In this document: positions 24,704 through 32,637 of the stretch, piece after piece
How the letters are laid out: every line of letters begins with the position of its first letter
Numbering within the stretch: position 1 is the stretch's first letter
From: Ruminococcus albus AD2013
GTDB lineage: Bacteria > Bacillota > Clostridia > Oscillospirales > Ruminococcaceae
Reading direction: 5' to 3'
DNA: 64,000 bases
Assembly: GCF_000526775.1 (NCBI RefSeq)
Contig: NZ_JAGS01000001.1
Coordinates: 868,001 to 932,000, forward strand
Made by a program: the position numbers and the translations under genes
Notes under the pieces: generated by a model
Told to the model about the DNA's origin: nothing
What the model saw: the letters and a program-made list of their open reading frames with translations, nothing else
Database searches by the model: none

Positions 24704-26227
24704 TTACTTCATTGTGGCAAGCAAACCGTCTATATTCAGAGAACCATTCAGTTCAGCAGTCTTCTTATCATAATCTACAAAGAATTCAGCGTAGTTTACT
24801 GATTTGCCTGTACTCTCATTTGTTAAGGATACTGTGATAGTCTCAGTCTTCTTACCTGAGATATCCATTGTTATCGCACCACCTGCAACAGTTTCGCCGT
24901 TGGATATGGTCTGAGTATAACGTCTATTTCCGTTTACATAGCCATCGAGTGTAAATTCACCGCTAAGACCGTCAGGCATAGGAATGCTGATCGTCAGATC
25001 AACGGGATCCGACACGCCTGTGGAAATATAGATCCTTATCTCTGAATCTTTCTCAACTATACGATCCGACTCAAAATCCTGATCGATAACCATACCCTTA
25101 TCGCCGTCATGAGGCAAATCAACAACTTTGGCTTTTAGATCGTTCTCTTCCAGAAGTTTGATAGCACTTTCTTTGTTCAGACCAATAACGTTAGGTACCT
25201 TGACTTTAGTATCCAGCGGACCCTTGCTGATGTAAAGTGTAACTGCACCTTCGAGAGCAAATTCAGTACCTGCTGCAGGTTCTGTGCCAATAGCTATACC
25301 TTCAGCAACATTATCATCGTATTTGCTTCTCAGAACGACTGTGAAGCCGGCAGCTCTAAGTTCGCTCTCTGCAACTTCGGATTCAAAACCAGAAACATCA
25401 GGGATAACTGTCAACTGCTTGCCGCGGCTTACCTTAAGAGTGATAGTGAAACCTTCCTTAACGTTCTTACCTGCTGTCTGGCTCTGCCAGAAGATGATAC
25501 CCTCTTCGTAATCATTATTGTACTCATCCTGAACCTCGATATTTAGCTTATCTCCCCAATCCTGCTGTACCTGATCTATATTTTTGCCAACTAAGTTTGG
25601 GAGGACAACAGTGTTATTTCTGCCGCTTACTCTAAGAATGACTTTATCATAGCTGTTTATCGGTTCTCCGGGTTCAGGGCTCTGCCAGAAGATAATACCG
25701 TCATCATAATCAGGATTGTTTTCATATGCGATAACCACATCGGGTAAATAATCATAATCCTGATCTAAACTATCAATATTTTCTCCTATCAAATCAGGCA
25801 TAGTAACATTGTCGTCGTTCTCTGCTGATGTAGTCTTTTCATCTGCGGAAGTATTCTCCGTCTTTGACGAAGCGGGACTATCGGTATTGATCTTTTTCCC
25901 GAAAAGCATGGTTGATGTTACTGCACCAGCCGCCAGCACTGCGATACAAGCTGCTATTGCTCCGCCGCGGTGTATCCTCAGCTTACCGTTAGAAGTGGTT
26001 ATATTTTTATCCGTTTTGTTCTCTGGGATATTTTTATGTCCCTTTATGATACCGTTCGTATTATTCATTTTGAATCCTGCCTTTCCCATTACGGAGGAGA
26101 GAATACGTTCTTTGGCATCATCAGGTATCTGAGCATCTTTGCCGAAATCAGCGAACTCGTCACGAAGGATATCAGCGTCACTGTCAGATGCACGATAGCC
26201 TAAGTTTTTCAATCTGTTCTTCATCAT
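24704..26227 (-). CDS. Membrane protein with four PASTA repeats, probable anti-sigma factor
   Basis: 507 aa. A cytoplasmic N-terminal domain of about 88 residues, one transmembrane helix (about 89-110), a Ser/Thr/Asp linker, then four extracellular PASTA-like repeats. These start near MPDLIGENI, VLPNLVGKN, VIPDVSGFE and VPNVIGLN. A beta-rich C-terminal domain (about 410-507) resembles the tails of PASTA kinases, but no kinase domain exists. Its start overlaps the ECF sigma gene (ATGA), so it probably holds that sigma factor and releases it when the PASTA part binds muropeptides, lipid II or beta-lactams. Confidence 0.85.
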   Translation of the reverse strand: MMKNRLKNLGYRASDSDADILRDEFADFGKDAQIPDDAKERILSSVMGKAGFKMNNTNGIIKGHKNIPENKTDKNITTSNGKLRIHRGGAIAACIAVLAAGAVTSTMLFGKKINTDSPASSKTENTSADEKTTSAENDDNVTMPDLIGENIDSLDQDYDYLPDVVIAYENNPDYDDGIIFWQSPEPGEPINSYDKVILRVSGRNNTVVLPNLVGKNIDQVQQDWGDKLNIEVQDEYNNDYEEGIIFWQSQTAGKNVKEGFTITLKVSRGKQLTVIPDVSGFESEVAESELRAAGFTVVLRSKYDDNVAEGIAIGTEPAAGTEFALEGAVTLYISKGPLDTKVKVPNVIGLNKESAIKLLEENDLKAKVVDLPHDGDKGMVIDQDFESDRIVEKDSEIRIYISTGVSDPVDLTISIPMPDGLSGEFTLDGYVNGNRRYTQTISNGETVAGGAITMDISGKKTETITVSLTNESTGKSVNYAEFFVDYDKKTAELNGSLNIDGLLATMK

Positions 26228-26748
26228 TCTCTGCCCTCCAATATCTTTTTTAGTTTTTTCAGACCGCGGGATATTCTCATGTTTACCGTGCCTTTGCTCA
26301 TGTGGAGCTCTTTGGCAATGTCAATGTTCTTCTGACCGAAATAGTACTTGCGTATAAATATTGTGCTGTCAGGTTCGCCAAGCTCTTTTACTGCTTCAAG
26401 CAGTTCCCTGCTCTCATCCTTATCATCGGCAATGCAGTTTTCAAGCTCATCGTAATCTACCGTATCTATGCATTTGCTTTTTTTGCGGAATACATCAATA
26501 CAATGCCGCTTTGCTATAACACCCAAAATAGCTTGTACCGAACGGAATTTGAAGCCGTTATCCACCCCTGCATTGTAAAATGCAAGAAAAACATCGCTGA
26601 CAGCTTCCTCGATATCCTCATTTGTGCATACATCATAAAGACGTGTGCAGGCTATCTTATATACATATGCGCTGTATTGTCTGACAGTCTGTTCAAGCCC
26701 TCGCTCGTGATCGGACTGCAACAAGATCAGAAGTTCATTGTCATTCAT
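26224..26748 (-). CDS. ECF-type RNA polymerase sigma factor
   Basis: 174 aa. Region 2 includes DIEEAVSDVFLAFY and the DNA-melting segment FKFRSVQAILGVIAKR. Region 4 is a helix-turn-helix (FGQKNIDIAKELHMSKGTV). TGAGGT lies 6 nt before ATG 26748. It is co-translated with the PASTA membrane protein, the classic sigma/anti-sigma layout. A TTGACA-18-TATAAT promoter and an 18-bp palindrome in its leader suggest more than autoregulation. Confidence 0.92.
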   Translation of the reverse strand: MNDNELLILLQSDHERGLEQTVRQYSAYVYKIACTRLYDVCTNEDIEEAVSDVFLAFYNAGVDNGFKFRSVQAILGVIAKRHCIDVFRKKSKCIDTVDYDELENCIADDKDESRELLEAVKELGEPDSTIFIRKYYFGQKNIDIAKELHMSKGTVNMRISRGLKKLKKILEGRE

Positions 26749-26761
26749 ATGAATACCTCAC

Positions 26762-26779
26762 TATTGAAACGTTTCAATA
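26762..26779. promoter_or_regulatory. Perfect 18-bp palindrome in the sigma-factor leader
   Basis: TATTGAAAC/GTTTCAATA with a central CG, resembling LacI/PurR-family operators (GAAACGTTTC core). It lies 14 bp upstream of the sigma start codon, downstream of the predicted promoter. Confidence 0.55.
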
Positions 26780-26880
26780 TATACAGTCGAAACTAATGGT
26801 GAAAAAGTAACGGTGTCGGGAAATAAAATATGTAAATAATTTATTAACACAGATAAATACTGAAATTGCCCAACTCATAG

Positions 26881-26910
26881 ATTATACCATAATCCAACAA
26901 AAAATGTCAA
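26881..26910 (-). promoter_or_regulatory. Sigma-A promoter for the ECF sigma/PASTA operon
   Basis: Minus strand TTGACA (26910-26905), 18-bp spacer ending TGG, TATAAT (26886-26881). Confidence 0.7.
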
Positions 26911-26999
26911 TTATAATCATCACTCAACTTGTGGAGATTTATTCAATTTTCACGGGCAAAAGTTATACCATAATAAATGATCAGATGATATAATTATAC

Positions 27000-27029
27000 T
27001 TGATAAATTCTTTATTTACCGATCATAAT
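27000..27029 (+). promoter_or_regulatory. Candidate promoter for the alpha-hydroxy-acid oxidising protein
   Basis: TTGATA (27000-27005), 18-bp spacer, CATAAT (27024-27029). The ATG is only 14 nt beyond, so an upstream TATAAT near 26989 is an alternative. Confidence 0.35.
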
Positions 27030-27042
27030 TAGGAGTGATATC

Positions 27043-27942
27043 ATGGGATACGAAAGAATAAGCGATGCAAATATAATCAACGAAAAGTATATGGACTCCA
27101 TACTATTTGAGGAACGGCTGATTGATTCTATTGCAGCGGACACCGAAATGGAATTCTTAGGCGAGAAATTTTCAATGCCGATATTTATGCCAGCATTTTC
27201 GCACCTCAGTAATTTCGGAGGACGTGAACTTACAGGTCTGGAGGAATATTCCCTTGCGGCAAAAGAACTCAATGTGCTGAATTTTGTGGGCATGGTTGAG
27301 AATGATATGTTTGAGAAGATAGTAAACACAGGTGCTAAGACGGTTCGTATAGTTAAGCCCTACGCCGATAACGGCAAGGTACGCGACCAGATGCAGTTTG
27401 CCGAAGCTCACGGGGCTTTTGGCATCGGAATGGATATAGACCACATTTTTGGTACAAGCGGATACGATATCTGCATGGGCGAAAATATGACAGCGCAAAG
27501 TGCAGATTTGCTTCGTTCCTATGTTGAGTCTTCAAAGCTTCCGTTTATTGTAAAGGGCGTGCTTAGTGTACGCGATGCTTTGCTGTGTGCTGATATCGGA
27601 GCAAAGGCGATAATAGTCAGCCACCATCACGGCAGACTTCCCTATGCAGTACCGCCTATGATGATACTTCCCGAGATAAAAGAAGCCCTCAAAGGCAGAG
27701 ATGTTCGTATAATAGTTGACTGCGGTATCGCAAGCGGTTCGGATGTCTACAAGGCTATTGCTCTTGGTGCTGACGCTGCTGCGGTAGGCAGAGCAATACT
27801 TCCGTCACTAGAGAAAGATGGAACAGAGGGTGTAAAAGCCTGCTTCTCCAATATCCGAGACGAACTGAGATACGTCATGAGCTTTACGGGATTCTCGAAA
27901 GTAAGAGATATCGATGGTTCTGCACTTAGATTCACAAGATAA
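27043..27942 (+). CDS. FMN-dependent alpha-hydroxy-acid oxidising protein
   Basis: 299 aa, shorter than lactate oxidase (about 370), as usual for Clostridia members. TIM-barrel pieces: PIFMPAFSHL near the N terminus (FMN), FIVKGVLSVRDA (Lys), SHHHGRLPYAVPP (catalytic His/Arg loop, in place of SNHGGRQ), and VDCGIASGSDVYKAIALGA with VGRAIL (FMN phosphate). It likely oxidises lactate or another 2-hydroxy acid; the altered loop leaves the substrate open. AGGAG sits 7 nt before ATG 27043. Confidence 0.85.
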   Translation: MGYERISDANIINEKYMDSILFEERLIDSIAADTEMEFLGEKFSMPIFMPAFSHLSNFGGRELTGLEEYSLAAKELNVLNFVGMVENDMFEKIVNTGAKTVRIVKPYADNGKVRDQMQFAEAHGAFGIGMDIDHIFGTSGYDICMGENMTAQSADLLRSYVESSKLPFIVKGVLSVRDALLCADIGAKAIIVSHHHGRLPYAVPPMMILPEIKEALKGRDVRIIVDCGIASGSDVYKAIALGADAAAVGRAILPSLEKDGTEGVKACFSNIRDELRYVMSFTGFSKVRDIDGSALRFTR

Positions 27943-27946
27943 AACA

Positions 27947-27982
27947 AAGACCTCTTTGGCACCACCCAAAGAGGTCTTATTC
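27947..27982. terminator. Bidirectional terminator
   Basis: 13-bp arms AAGACCTCTTTGG / CCAAAGAGGTCTT with a CACCAC loop. A short ATT follows on the plus side and TGTTTT on the minus side, serving the convergent sugar isomerase gene. Confidence 0.8.
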
Positions 27983-28008
27983 ATGTTATATAAACTCAAT
28001 AAATGATA

Positions 28009-28842
28009 TCACAATACCTTGTAAAGCCCATTTAACTGCCCCTTTAAATAGGCAAGATATTTCAGATACTCCTCATCCGTATTCAGATGTTCAAGTATCA
28101 TCGGCATATCGCTGTCGATCTTATCCATAGCCTCTGCGTAATATCTCAGCGGAAATTCTCCCTGACCGGGAGCAAACTCTTCAAGTTGAATGGTATACTC
28201 CTGTTTAAGGTGAACATCTTTCAAATGACAGCTTCTTATTTTACTACCCAGAAGTTCAGCGCACTCATCAATGAATTCTTCCATGCCAAAATATCTCTCG
28301 GCTGAATTTATCATATTAATAGCATCAAGATGAACTGCAAATCTGTCACGGTCTACCATTTCGATAAGACGGAGATACTGTTTTGGGCTGGTTGGTATCA
28401 TCCATGGCATTGGTTCAATGGTGAAGTATGTATCCTTCACATTAGCTGTATCGATGATGTACTGTATCATAGATACAGTTTGCTTCCAAGCTTCGTCGGT
28501 GAAATTAGCCTTGTATCCGCCGTCCCAGCGTTCTCCGAAAGCACCTGCCACATTCACCGCACACCTTGCTCCAAGATAATCTGCAAGCCTTAACTGTTCA
28601 ACACAGTAGTCGAGATTTTTACGTCTCTCCTGCTCATTAGCAGCGAGAGCATTTCTCCAAATTCCCACCTCTGCTATCATGAGCCCGTTTTTTTCAGCCG
28701 CATTTTTATATTCATCGATGCGGTCTAAAGGTTCATTGCTCTGAACGGGAAAAACCACTGCGGAACACCCTAACACGCAGTGATTTTTTGCCCATTCATC
28801 AGCAGAAGAATGTCTGAGAGGCGACGATGTACCAAGTCTCAT
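28009..28842 (-). CDS. Sugar phosphate isomerase/epimerase (AP endonuclease 2-like TIM barrel)
   Basis: 277 aa xylose-isomerase-like barrel. Probable metal ligands: Glu in FTIEPMPW, Asp/His in FAVHLDAINM, His in CHLKDVHLKQE and Glu in MILEHLN. It is separated by 19 bp from the upstream DXS-like gene, so they form an operon. Possible roles are isomerising a sugar or inosose; the substrate is unknown. Confidence 0.8.
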   Translation of the reverse strand: MRLGTSSPLRHSSADEWAKNHCVLGCSAVVFPVQSNEPLDRIDEYKNAAEKNGLMIAEVGIWRNALAANEQERRKNLDYCVEQLRLADYLGARCAVNVAGAFGERWDGGYKANFTDEAWKQTVSMIQYIIDTANVKDTYFTIEPMPWMIPTSPKQYLRLIEMVDRDRFAVHLDAINMINSAERYFGMEEFIDECAELLGSKIRSCHLKDVHLKQEYTIQLEEFAPGQGEFPLRYYAEAMDKIDSDMPMILEHLNTDEEYLKYLAYLKGQLNGLYKVL

Positions 28843-28861
28843 AGTCCATCCTCCTGTCAGA

Positions 28862-30625
28862 TTATTTCAGCATAGCTGCAATGTCAGCAGCTATTTTCTC
28901 GGGTGTGATACCCAGATTGTCAAGCAGCTCATTGGCATTATACCTGTCATAGAACTCCTTGCACATTCCATAGCATCTGACATTTACATCGCTGCTGCCG
29001 AAATATGCAGCGATCTTCTGTCCGAAACCGCCGTCGAGAGAACCATCCTCCAGTGTGATGACAACCTTGCAGTTCTCTTTGAGAGTATCCAGCATCGGCG
29101 TATCAAGACCTGTTACGAATCTTGGATTTATCAGTGCAGCGTTTATCCCCTGCTGTGAAAGTATGTCAACAGCCTTTTCGCCTATCTGATAAAAACCTCC
29201 AACTGCGATAATAGCTGCTCCGTCACCATGCTTTACGAGTTCAGCCTTGTTCAGTTCACTGTAATCAGTGGGAATTTCCCTGTCGGTATGTACAACGCCG
29301 TTTCCGGGAACACGTATAGCCACAGGATATGAGTCCTGCTCAACTGCCCAGTCAAGCATTGCAATATACTCTTCTGCACAGGTTGGCGCAAGGTACGCAA
29401 GTCCGGGGATATTCGATATCATCGGGATATCATATATACCGATATGTGTAACATCACTCATACCGTATACCGAAGCTGAGAATACAAGGAATGTAACAGC
29501 AGAACTGTTAAGACAAACGTCCTGCATTATCTGGTCGTATGTTCTCTGCATAAATGTGCTGTTTACACCGAACACGGGCTTACCGCCGTTCTTTGCTATA
29601 CCCGAAGCAAGAGCGACCGCAGTTTCTTCTGCTATGCCAACATCGAAAAACTGATTTTTGTACTTCTCGCGCAACTTCTCGTCAAATCCAAACACCATAG
29701 GAGTTGCCGCAGTTATTGCGCAAACTGACTTGTCCTTATCCATCTTTTTGGTAAGATAATCAGCTGTCAGTGAACCGTAGTTTTCGCCGCCGCCCCAATT
29801 AACAGTAGATTTACCGGTTTCGGGGTCAAAGGGCATTGACCAGTGCCAGTGCTCCTTATTGTTTTCAGCAATCGTATAGCCCTTGCCCTTCTTGGTGACA
29901 ATATGTACCACAACAGGCTTTGTAGAATCTTTTACACCCTTAAAAGCTTCTATAAGCTGTTCGATATCATTACCGTCTGCCACGAAAACATAATCCAACC
30001 CCATAGCTGTAAACAGATTTGTTTCAGCCTTACCATTGCCTTCGCGCAGAGCTTTAAGATTTTTGTACATACCGCCGTGATTCTCGGCGATGGACATATC
30101 ATTATCATTCACCACAATGATAAAATTGGTGTCCATCTCCCCTGCGAAGTCTATACCCTCCAGAGCTTCGCCGCCGCTGAGAGAACCGTCACCGATAACT
30201 GCGATTATATTTTCCTTTCCACCTGTAAGGTCTCTGCCCTTAGCAAGACCTGCAGCAAGGCTCACCGAAGTAGATGTATGACCAACATTGAAGAAATCGT
30301 GGGCGCTTTCTTCAGGGTTAGTATAACCTGAAACATCTCCGAAGTGCGCATCATCTGTGTAAGCCAGCTTTCTTCCTGTGAGTATCTTGTGAGGATAGCA
30401 CTGATGAGATACGTCAAATACGAACTTATCCTTCGGAGAATCAAAAACATAATGCATAGCTATCGTTGTTTCAACTATACCGAAGTTAGGACCGAAATGT
30501 CCGCCGCGCTTGGAAAGACGATTCATCATAGCATCTCTGATGTCCTGTGCAAGTCCTTTCAGTTCGGCGATATCCAGCTTTTTAACGTCCTCGGGAGAGT
30601 TTACCCTGTCAAGTATCTCGTACAT
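28862..30625 (-). CDS. dxs: 1-deoxy-D-xylulose-5-phosphate synthase-like thiamine enzyme
   Basis: 587 aa, slightly short for DXS (about 620). TPP-binding IGDGSLSGGEALEG through IVVNDNDMS, GHTSTSVS and HQCYPHKILTGR in the N-terminal half, with a transketolase-like pyrimidine domain and C-terminal domain after about 300. It would make DXP from pyruvate and glyceraldehyde 3-phosphate. ATG 30625 is chosen because GAGAGGT is 7 nt upstream, while the in-frame TTG 30631 is too close. Its pairing with a sugar isomerase rather than isoprenoid genes leaves room for a related ketol transfer. Confidence 0.8.
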   Translation of the reverse strand: MYEILDRVNSPEDVKKLDIAELKGLAQDIRDAMMNRLSKRGGHFGPNFGIVETTIAMHYVFDSPKDKFVFDVSHQCYPHKILTGRKLAYTDDAHFGDVSGYTNPEESAHDFFNVGHTSTSVSLAAGLAKGRDLTGGKENIIAVIGDGSLSGGEALEGIDFAGEMDTNFIIVVNDNDMSIAENHGGMYKNLKALREGNGKAETNLFTAMGLDYVFVADGNDIEQLIEAFKGVKDSTKPVVVHIVTKKGKGYTIAENNKEHWHWSMPFDPETGKSTVNWGGGENYGSLTADYLTKKMDKDKSVCAITAATPMVFGFDEKLREKYKNQFFDVGIAEETAVALASGIAKNGGKPVFGVNSTFMQRTYDQIMQDVCLNSSAVTFLVFSASVYGMSDVTHIGIYDIPMISNIPGLAYLAPTCAEEYIAMLDWAVEQDSYPVAIRVPGNGVVHTDREIPTDYSELNKAELVKHGDGAAIIAVGGFYQIGEKAVDILSQQGINAALINPRFVTGLDTPMLDTLKENCKVVITLEDGSLDGGFGQKIAAYFGSSDVNVRCYGMCKEFYDRYNANELLDNLGITPEKIAADIAAMLK

Positions 30626-30785
30626 ATGCAATACCTCTCAGTTCATATAATAATACAATTCTCATTTGTCGTTCTGCTGTAATATTGTAGCACAATCACT
30701 TATTTAAAAACTATAATATTTTGTCAGAAAAATTGTATAAACCTATAGAAGCAACCTTAATATGTTGAATAAAGAAAACTCAGTA

Positions 30786-30820
30786 TAAAAACAGGAAGAT
30801 ACCATAAAAGAGTATCTTCC
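30786..30820 (-). terminator. Intrinsic terminator after the C_GCAxxG_C_C gene
   Basis: GGAAGATAC (30794-30802) pairs with GTATCTTCC (30812-30820); minus-strand T-run TGTTTTT follows. Confidence 0.8.
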
Positions 30821-30878
30821 CGGATATTATAGCTATTATCAAGCTGCTCTGAGTTACTTTAAAAGGCGTATCGTGAAA

Positions 30879-31247
30879 TTATCTAAGCAAGTCTTCAAGT
30901 ATAACAGCTGCATCGGTCACACAGCCTCGGCAAGTTCTTAGTACCTTGCCCGTACCAATACCTTTAAGCTCATGACACATCAGCGAAGAGTTCATTTGCG
31001 TGAAACGCATCTCAAGTTCGGATATCTTCTTTAAAGCTTCTTCCTCACCGAATTTCTTTTTAAGAACGTGTTCTGCTGCAAGGACGGCACCGCATTTGCC
31101 CATCTTTCCGCCTGCATAACGCATTGCAGCTTCCCAAGCTTCATCGATAGTAATTCCTGCATCATCTATGAAAGCATTCAAAACTGCGCTTGAACAGCTC
31201 TGACCATTCTTGTGGTTCTCTATCGCCAGATCACTTTTATTATTCAT
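30879..31247 (-). CDS. C_GCAxxG_C_C family redox-type protein
   Basis: 122 aa. The Cys spacing CSSAV (about 18), GKCGAVLAAEHVL (about 52), a later MCHEL, and CRGCVTDAA near the end fits the C_GCAxxG_C_C family, small proteins thought to bind a metal or Fe-S cluster. Function unproven. SD AGGAAAGAGA precedes ATG 31247. It lies downstream of lacI across a weak hairpin, so read-through co-expression is possible. Confidence 0.8.
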   Translation of the reverse strand: MNNKSDLAIENHKNGQSCSSAVLNAFIDDAGITIDEAWEAAMRYAGGKMGKCGAVLAAEHVLKKKFGEEEALKKISELEMRFTQMNSSLMCHELKGIGTGKVLRTCRGCVTDAAVILEDLLR

Positions 31248-31260
31248 CTCTTTCCTCCAT

Positions 31261-31289
31261 GCAAAGACCGCAGAGTTACGTCTGCGGTC
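31261..31289 (-). terminator. Hairpin between lacI-type gene and redox protein gene
   Basis: GACCGCAGA (31266-31274) pairs with TCTGCGGTC (31281-31289). Only TTTGC follows on the minus strand, so it is a weak terminator or attenuator. Confidence 0.5.
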
Positions 31290-31299
31290 ATAAAATTCA

Positions 31300-32301
31300 T
31301 TATCTGTTCAGCGGAAGTACCGAGTTCTTTATAACAAGGTCACCCTCGATGGTACGCATACGGTATATGGTACTGGGGTCGTTCAGACGCTGTATAAGAG
31401 TATTGACAGTCAGCTCAGCCATATACTCAGCATCGATGCTGATAGTGGTTATCGTCGGATCGCTGACTTCGGAGATGAGGTAGTTATCGTATCCAACTAC
31501 AGATACGTCTTCGGGTACTGAATACCCATGCTCACGAAGCTGCTTGATGGTCTGGAAAGCGACCTCGTCACAGTTGCAGACAAAAGCAGTAGGCATATCA
31601 TCGGGGAAGACAAGATCGATAGGATCTGAATACTTGTCTCTGTCATCGATGATCCAGTCATCGCGTATTTCAAGGTCATGCTCAATAAGCGCTTTGAGAT
31701 ATCCCATGTATCTGTCGAATATACTGGATGTAGCTTTCTTGGATCCGATAAAGCCGATACGTCTGTGACCAAGGCTTATGAGATAATTTGCAAGCTTATA
31801 TCCACCGTTATAGCCGTTGGTAACGATGGAGTCAACTTTAAGCCCGGGGACATAGTAGTCCAGAAGAATAAGATGCTCAACATTTTCCGAAAGATTCTGA
31901 GCATACACATGGGAAATTTCACCCAACGAGATAAGAGCAGAGATCTTTCTGTCTGTTACGATATTAGGCAGTACCAGATTTTCCTCGTCCTTGTATTCAA
32001 GGTTCTCGATGACACAGTACAGATTTTCTCTTTTCAGTCTTTGTACAAGGCTGTTGTACAGTGTCCAGTAGAAAGAGCCGCTTAGTCCCACATATTTTTC
32101 GGGTATGAGGACACCGATATTGCTCTTCTTGCGTGATGTCACAGTCTTGGAGGGCACATAGCCCATTTCTTCAGCTACCTGTTTGATCTTAGCTCTCAGC
32201 TCATCGCTAACACCGCTCTTATCAGCAAGGGCCTTTGAAACGGTAACATTGCTGGTGTTACAGGCTTTAGCGATATCTATCAGGGTAACAGGTTTTTTCA
32301 T
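31300..32301 (-). CDS. LacI-family transcriptional regulator
   Basis: 333 aa. N-terminal helix-turn-helix and hinge: TLIDIAKACNTSNVTVSKAL, then ELRAKIKQVAEEMGY, with a C-terminal periplasmic-binding-type sensor (VSVVGYDNYLISEV). AAGGAG sits 8 nt before ATG 32301; the in-frame GTG 32310 is too close. Its target operon is not evident: the neighbours are a redox protein and a lipoprotein. The only LacI-type palindrome seen in the window lies at the sigma-factor leader (26762). Confidence 0.9.
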   Translation of the reverse strand: MKKPVTLIDIAKACNTSNVTVSKALADKSGVSDELRAKIKQVAEEMGYVPSKTVTSRKKSNIGVLIPEKYVGLSGSFYWTLYNSLVQRLKRENLYCVIENLEYKDEENLVLPNIVTDRKISALISLGEISHVYAQNLSENVEHLILLDYYVPGLKVDSIVTNGYNGGYKLANYLISLGHRRIGFIGSKKATSSIFDRYMGYLKALIEHDLEIRDDWIIDDRDKYSDPIDLVFPDDMPTAFVCNCDEVAFQTIKQLREHGYSVPEDVSVVGYDNYLISEVSDPTITTISIDAEYMAELTVNTLIQRLNDPSTIYRMRTIEGDLVIKNSVLPLNR

Positions 32302-32342
32302 TGTTATCACTCCTTTGATTGTTATAACTTAATATTAACTTT

Positions 32343-32371
32343 ATTATAAACAATTTTCGTCAATTTGTCAA
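32343..32371 (-). promoter_or_regulatory. Sigma-A promoter for the LacI-family gene
   Basis: Minus strand TTGACA (32371-32366), 17-bp spacer, TATAAT (32348-32343): full consensus. Confidence 0.8.
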
Positions 32372-32591
32372 GAGTTTTCTTTAAATTTGATAAAAATAAT
32401 GTAAATTCTGAATGGCGAGTTGTATTGTCAGAAAGGAAAAAGCGGTAAAACGGCGTGTTTACGAGGTTAATGAAATTGTTAAAAATTATTCGTTAAATAA
32501 TGATTCTATGGTAAATATTTCAAGTTATCGGGATTGATAAATTATCGACAATATCAAATTTGTAAAAACGGAATCGGGTCCTGTCACAGAT

Positions 32592-32624
32592 AAAAAATAC
32601 ACCGGTACCTTGTCGATACCGGTG
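32592..32624 (-). terminator. Intrinsic terminator after the PrsA-like gene
   Basis: CACCGGTA (32600-32607) pairs with TACCGGTG (32617-32624); minus strand continues TATTTTTTA. Confidence 0.8.
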
Positions 32625-32637
32625 ATCTGTATTTATA

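Larger units (their letters stand above)
32302..32637. other. Intergenic region upstream of the LacI gene
   Basis: 336 bp. It contains the lacI promoter (32343-32371) and the terminator of the PrsA-like gene (32592-32624). The AT-rich middle shows no gene. Confidence 0.5.
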
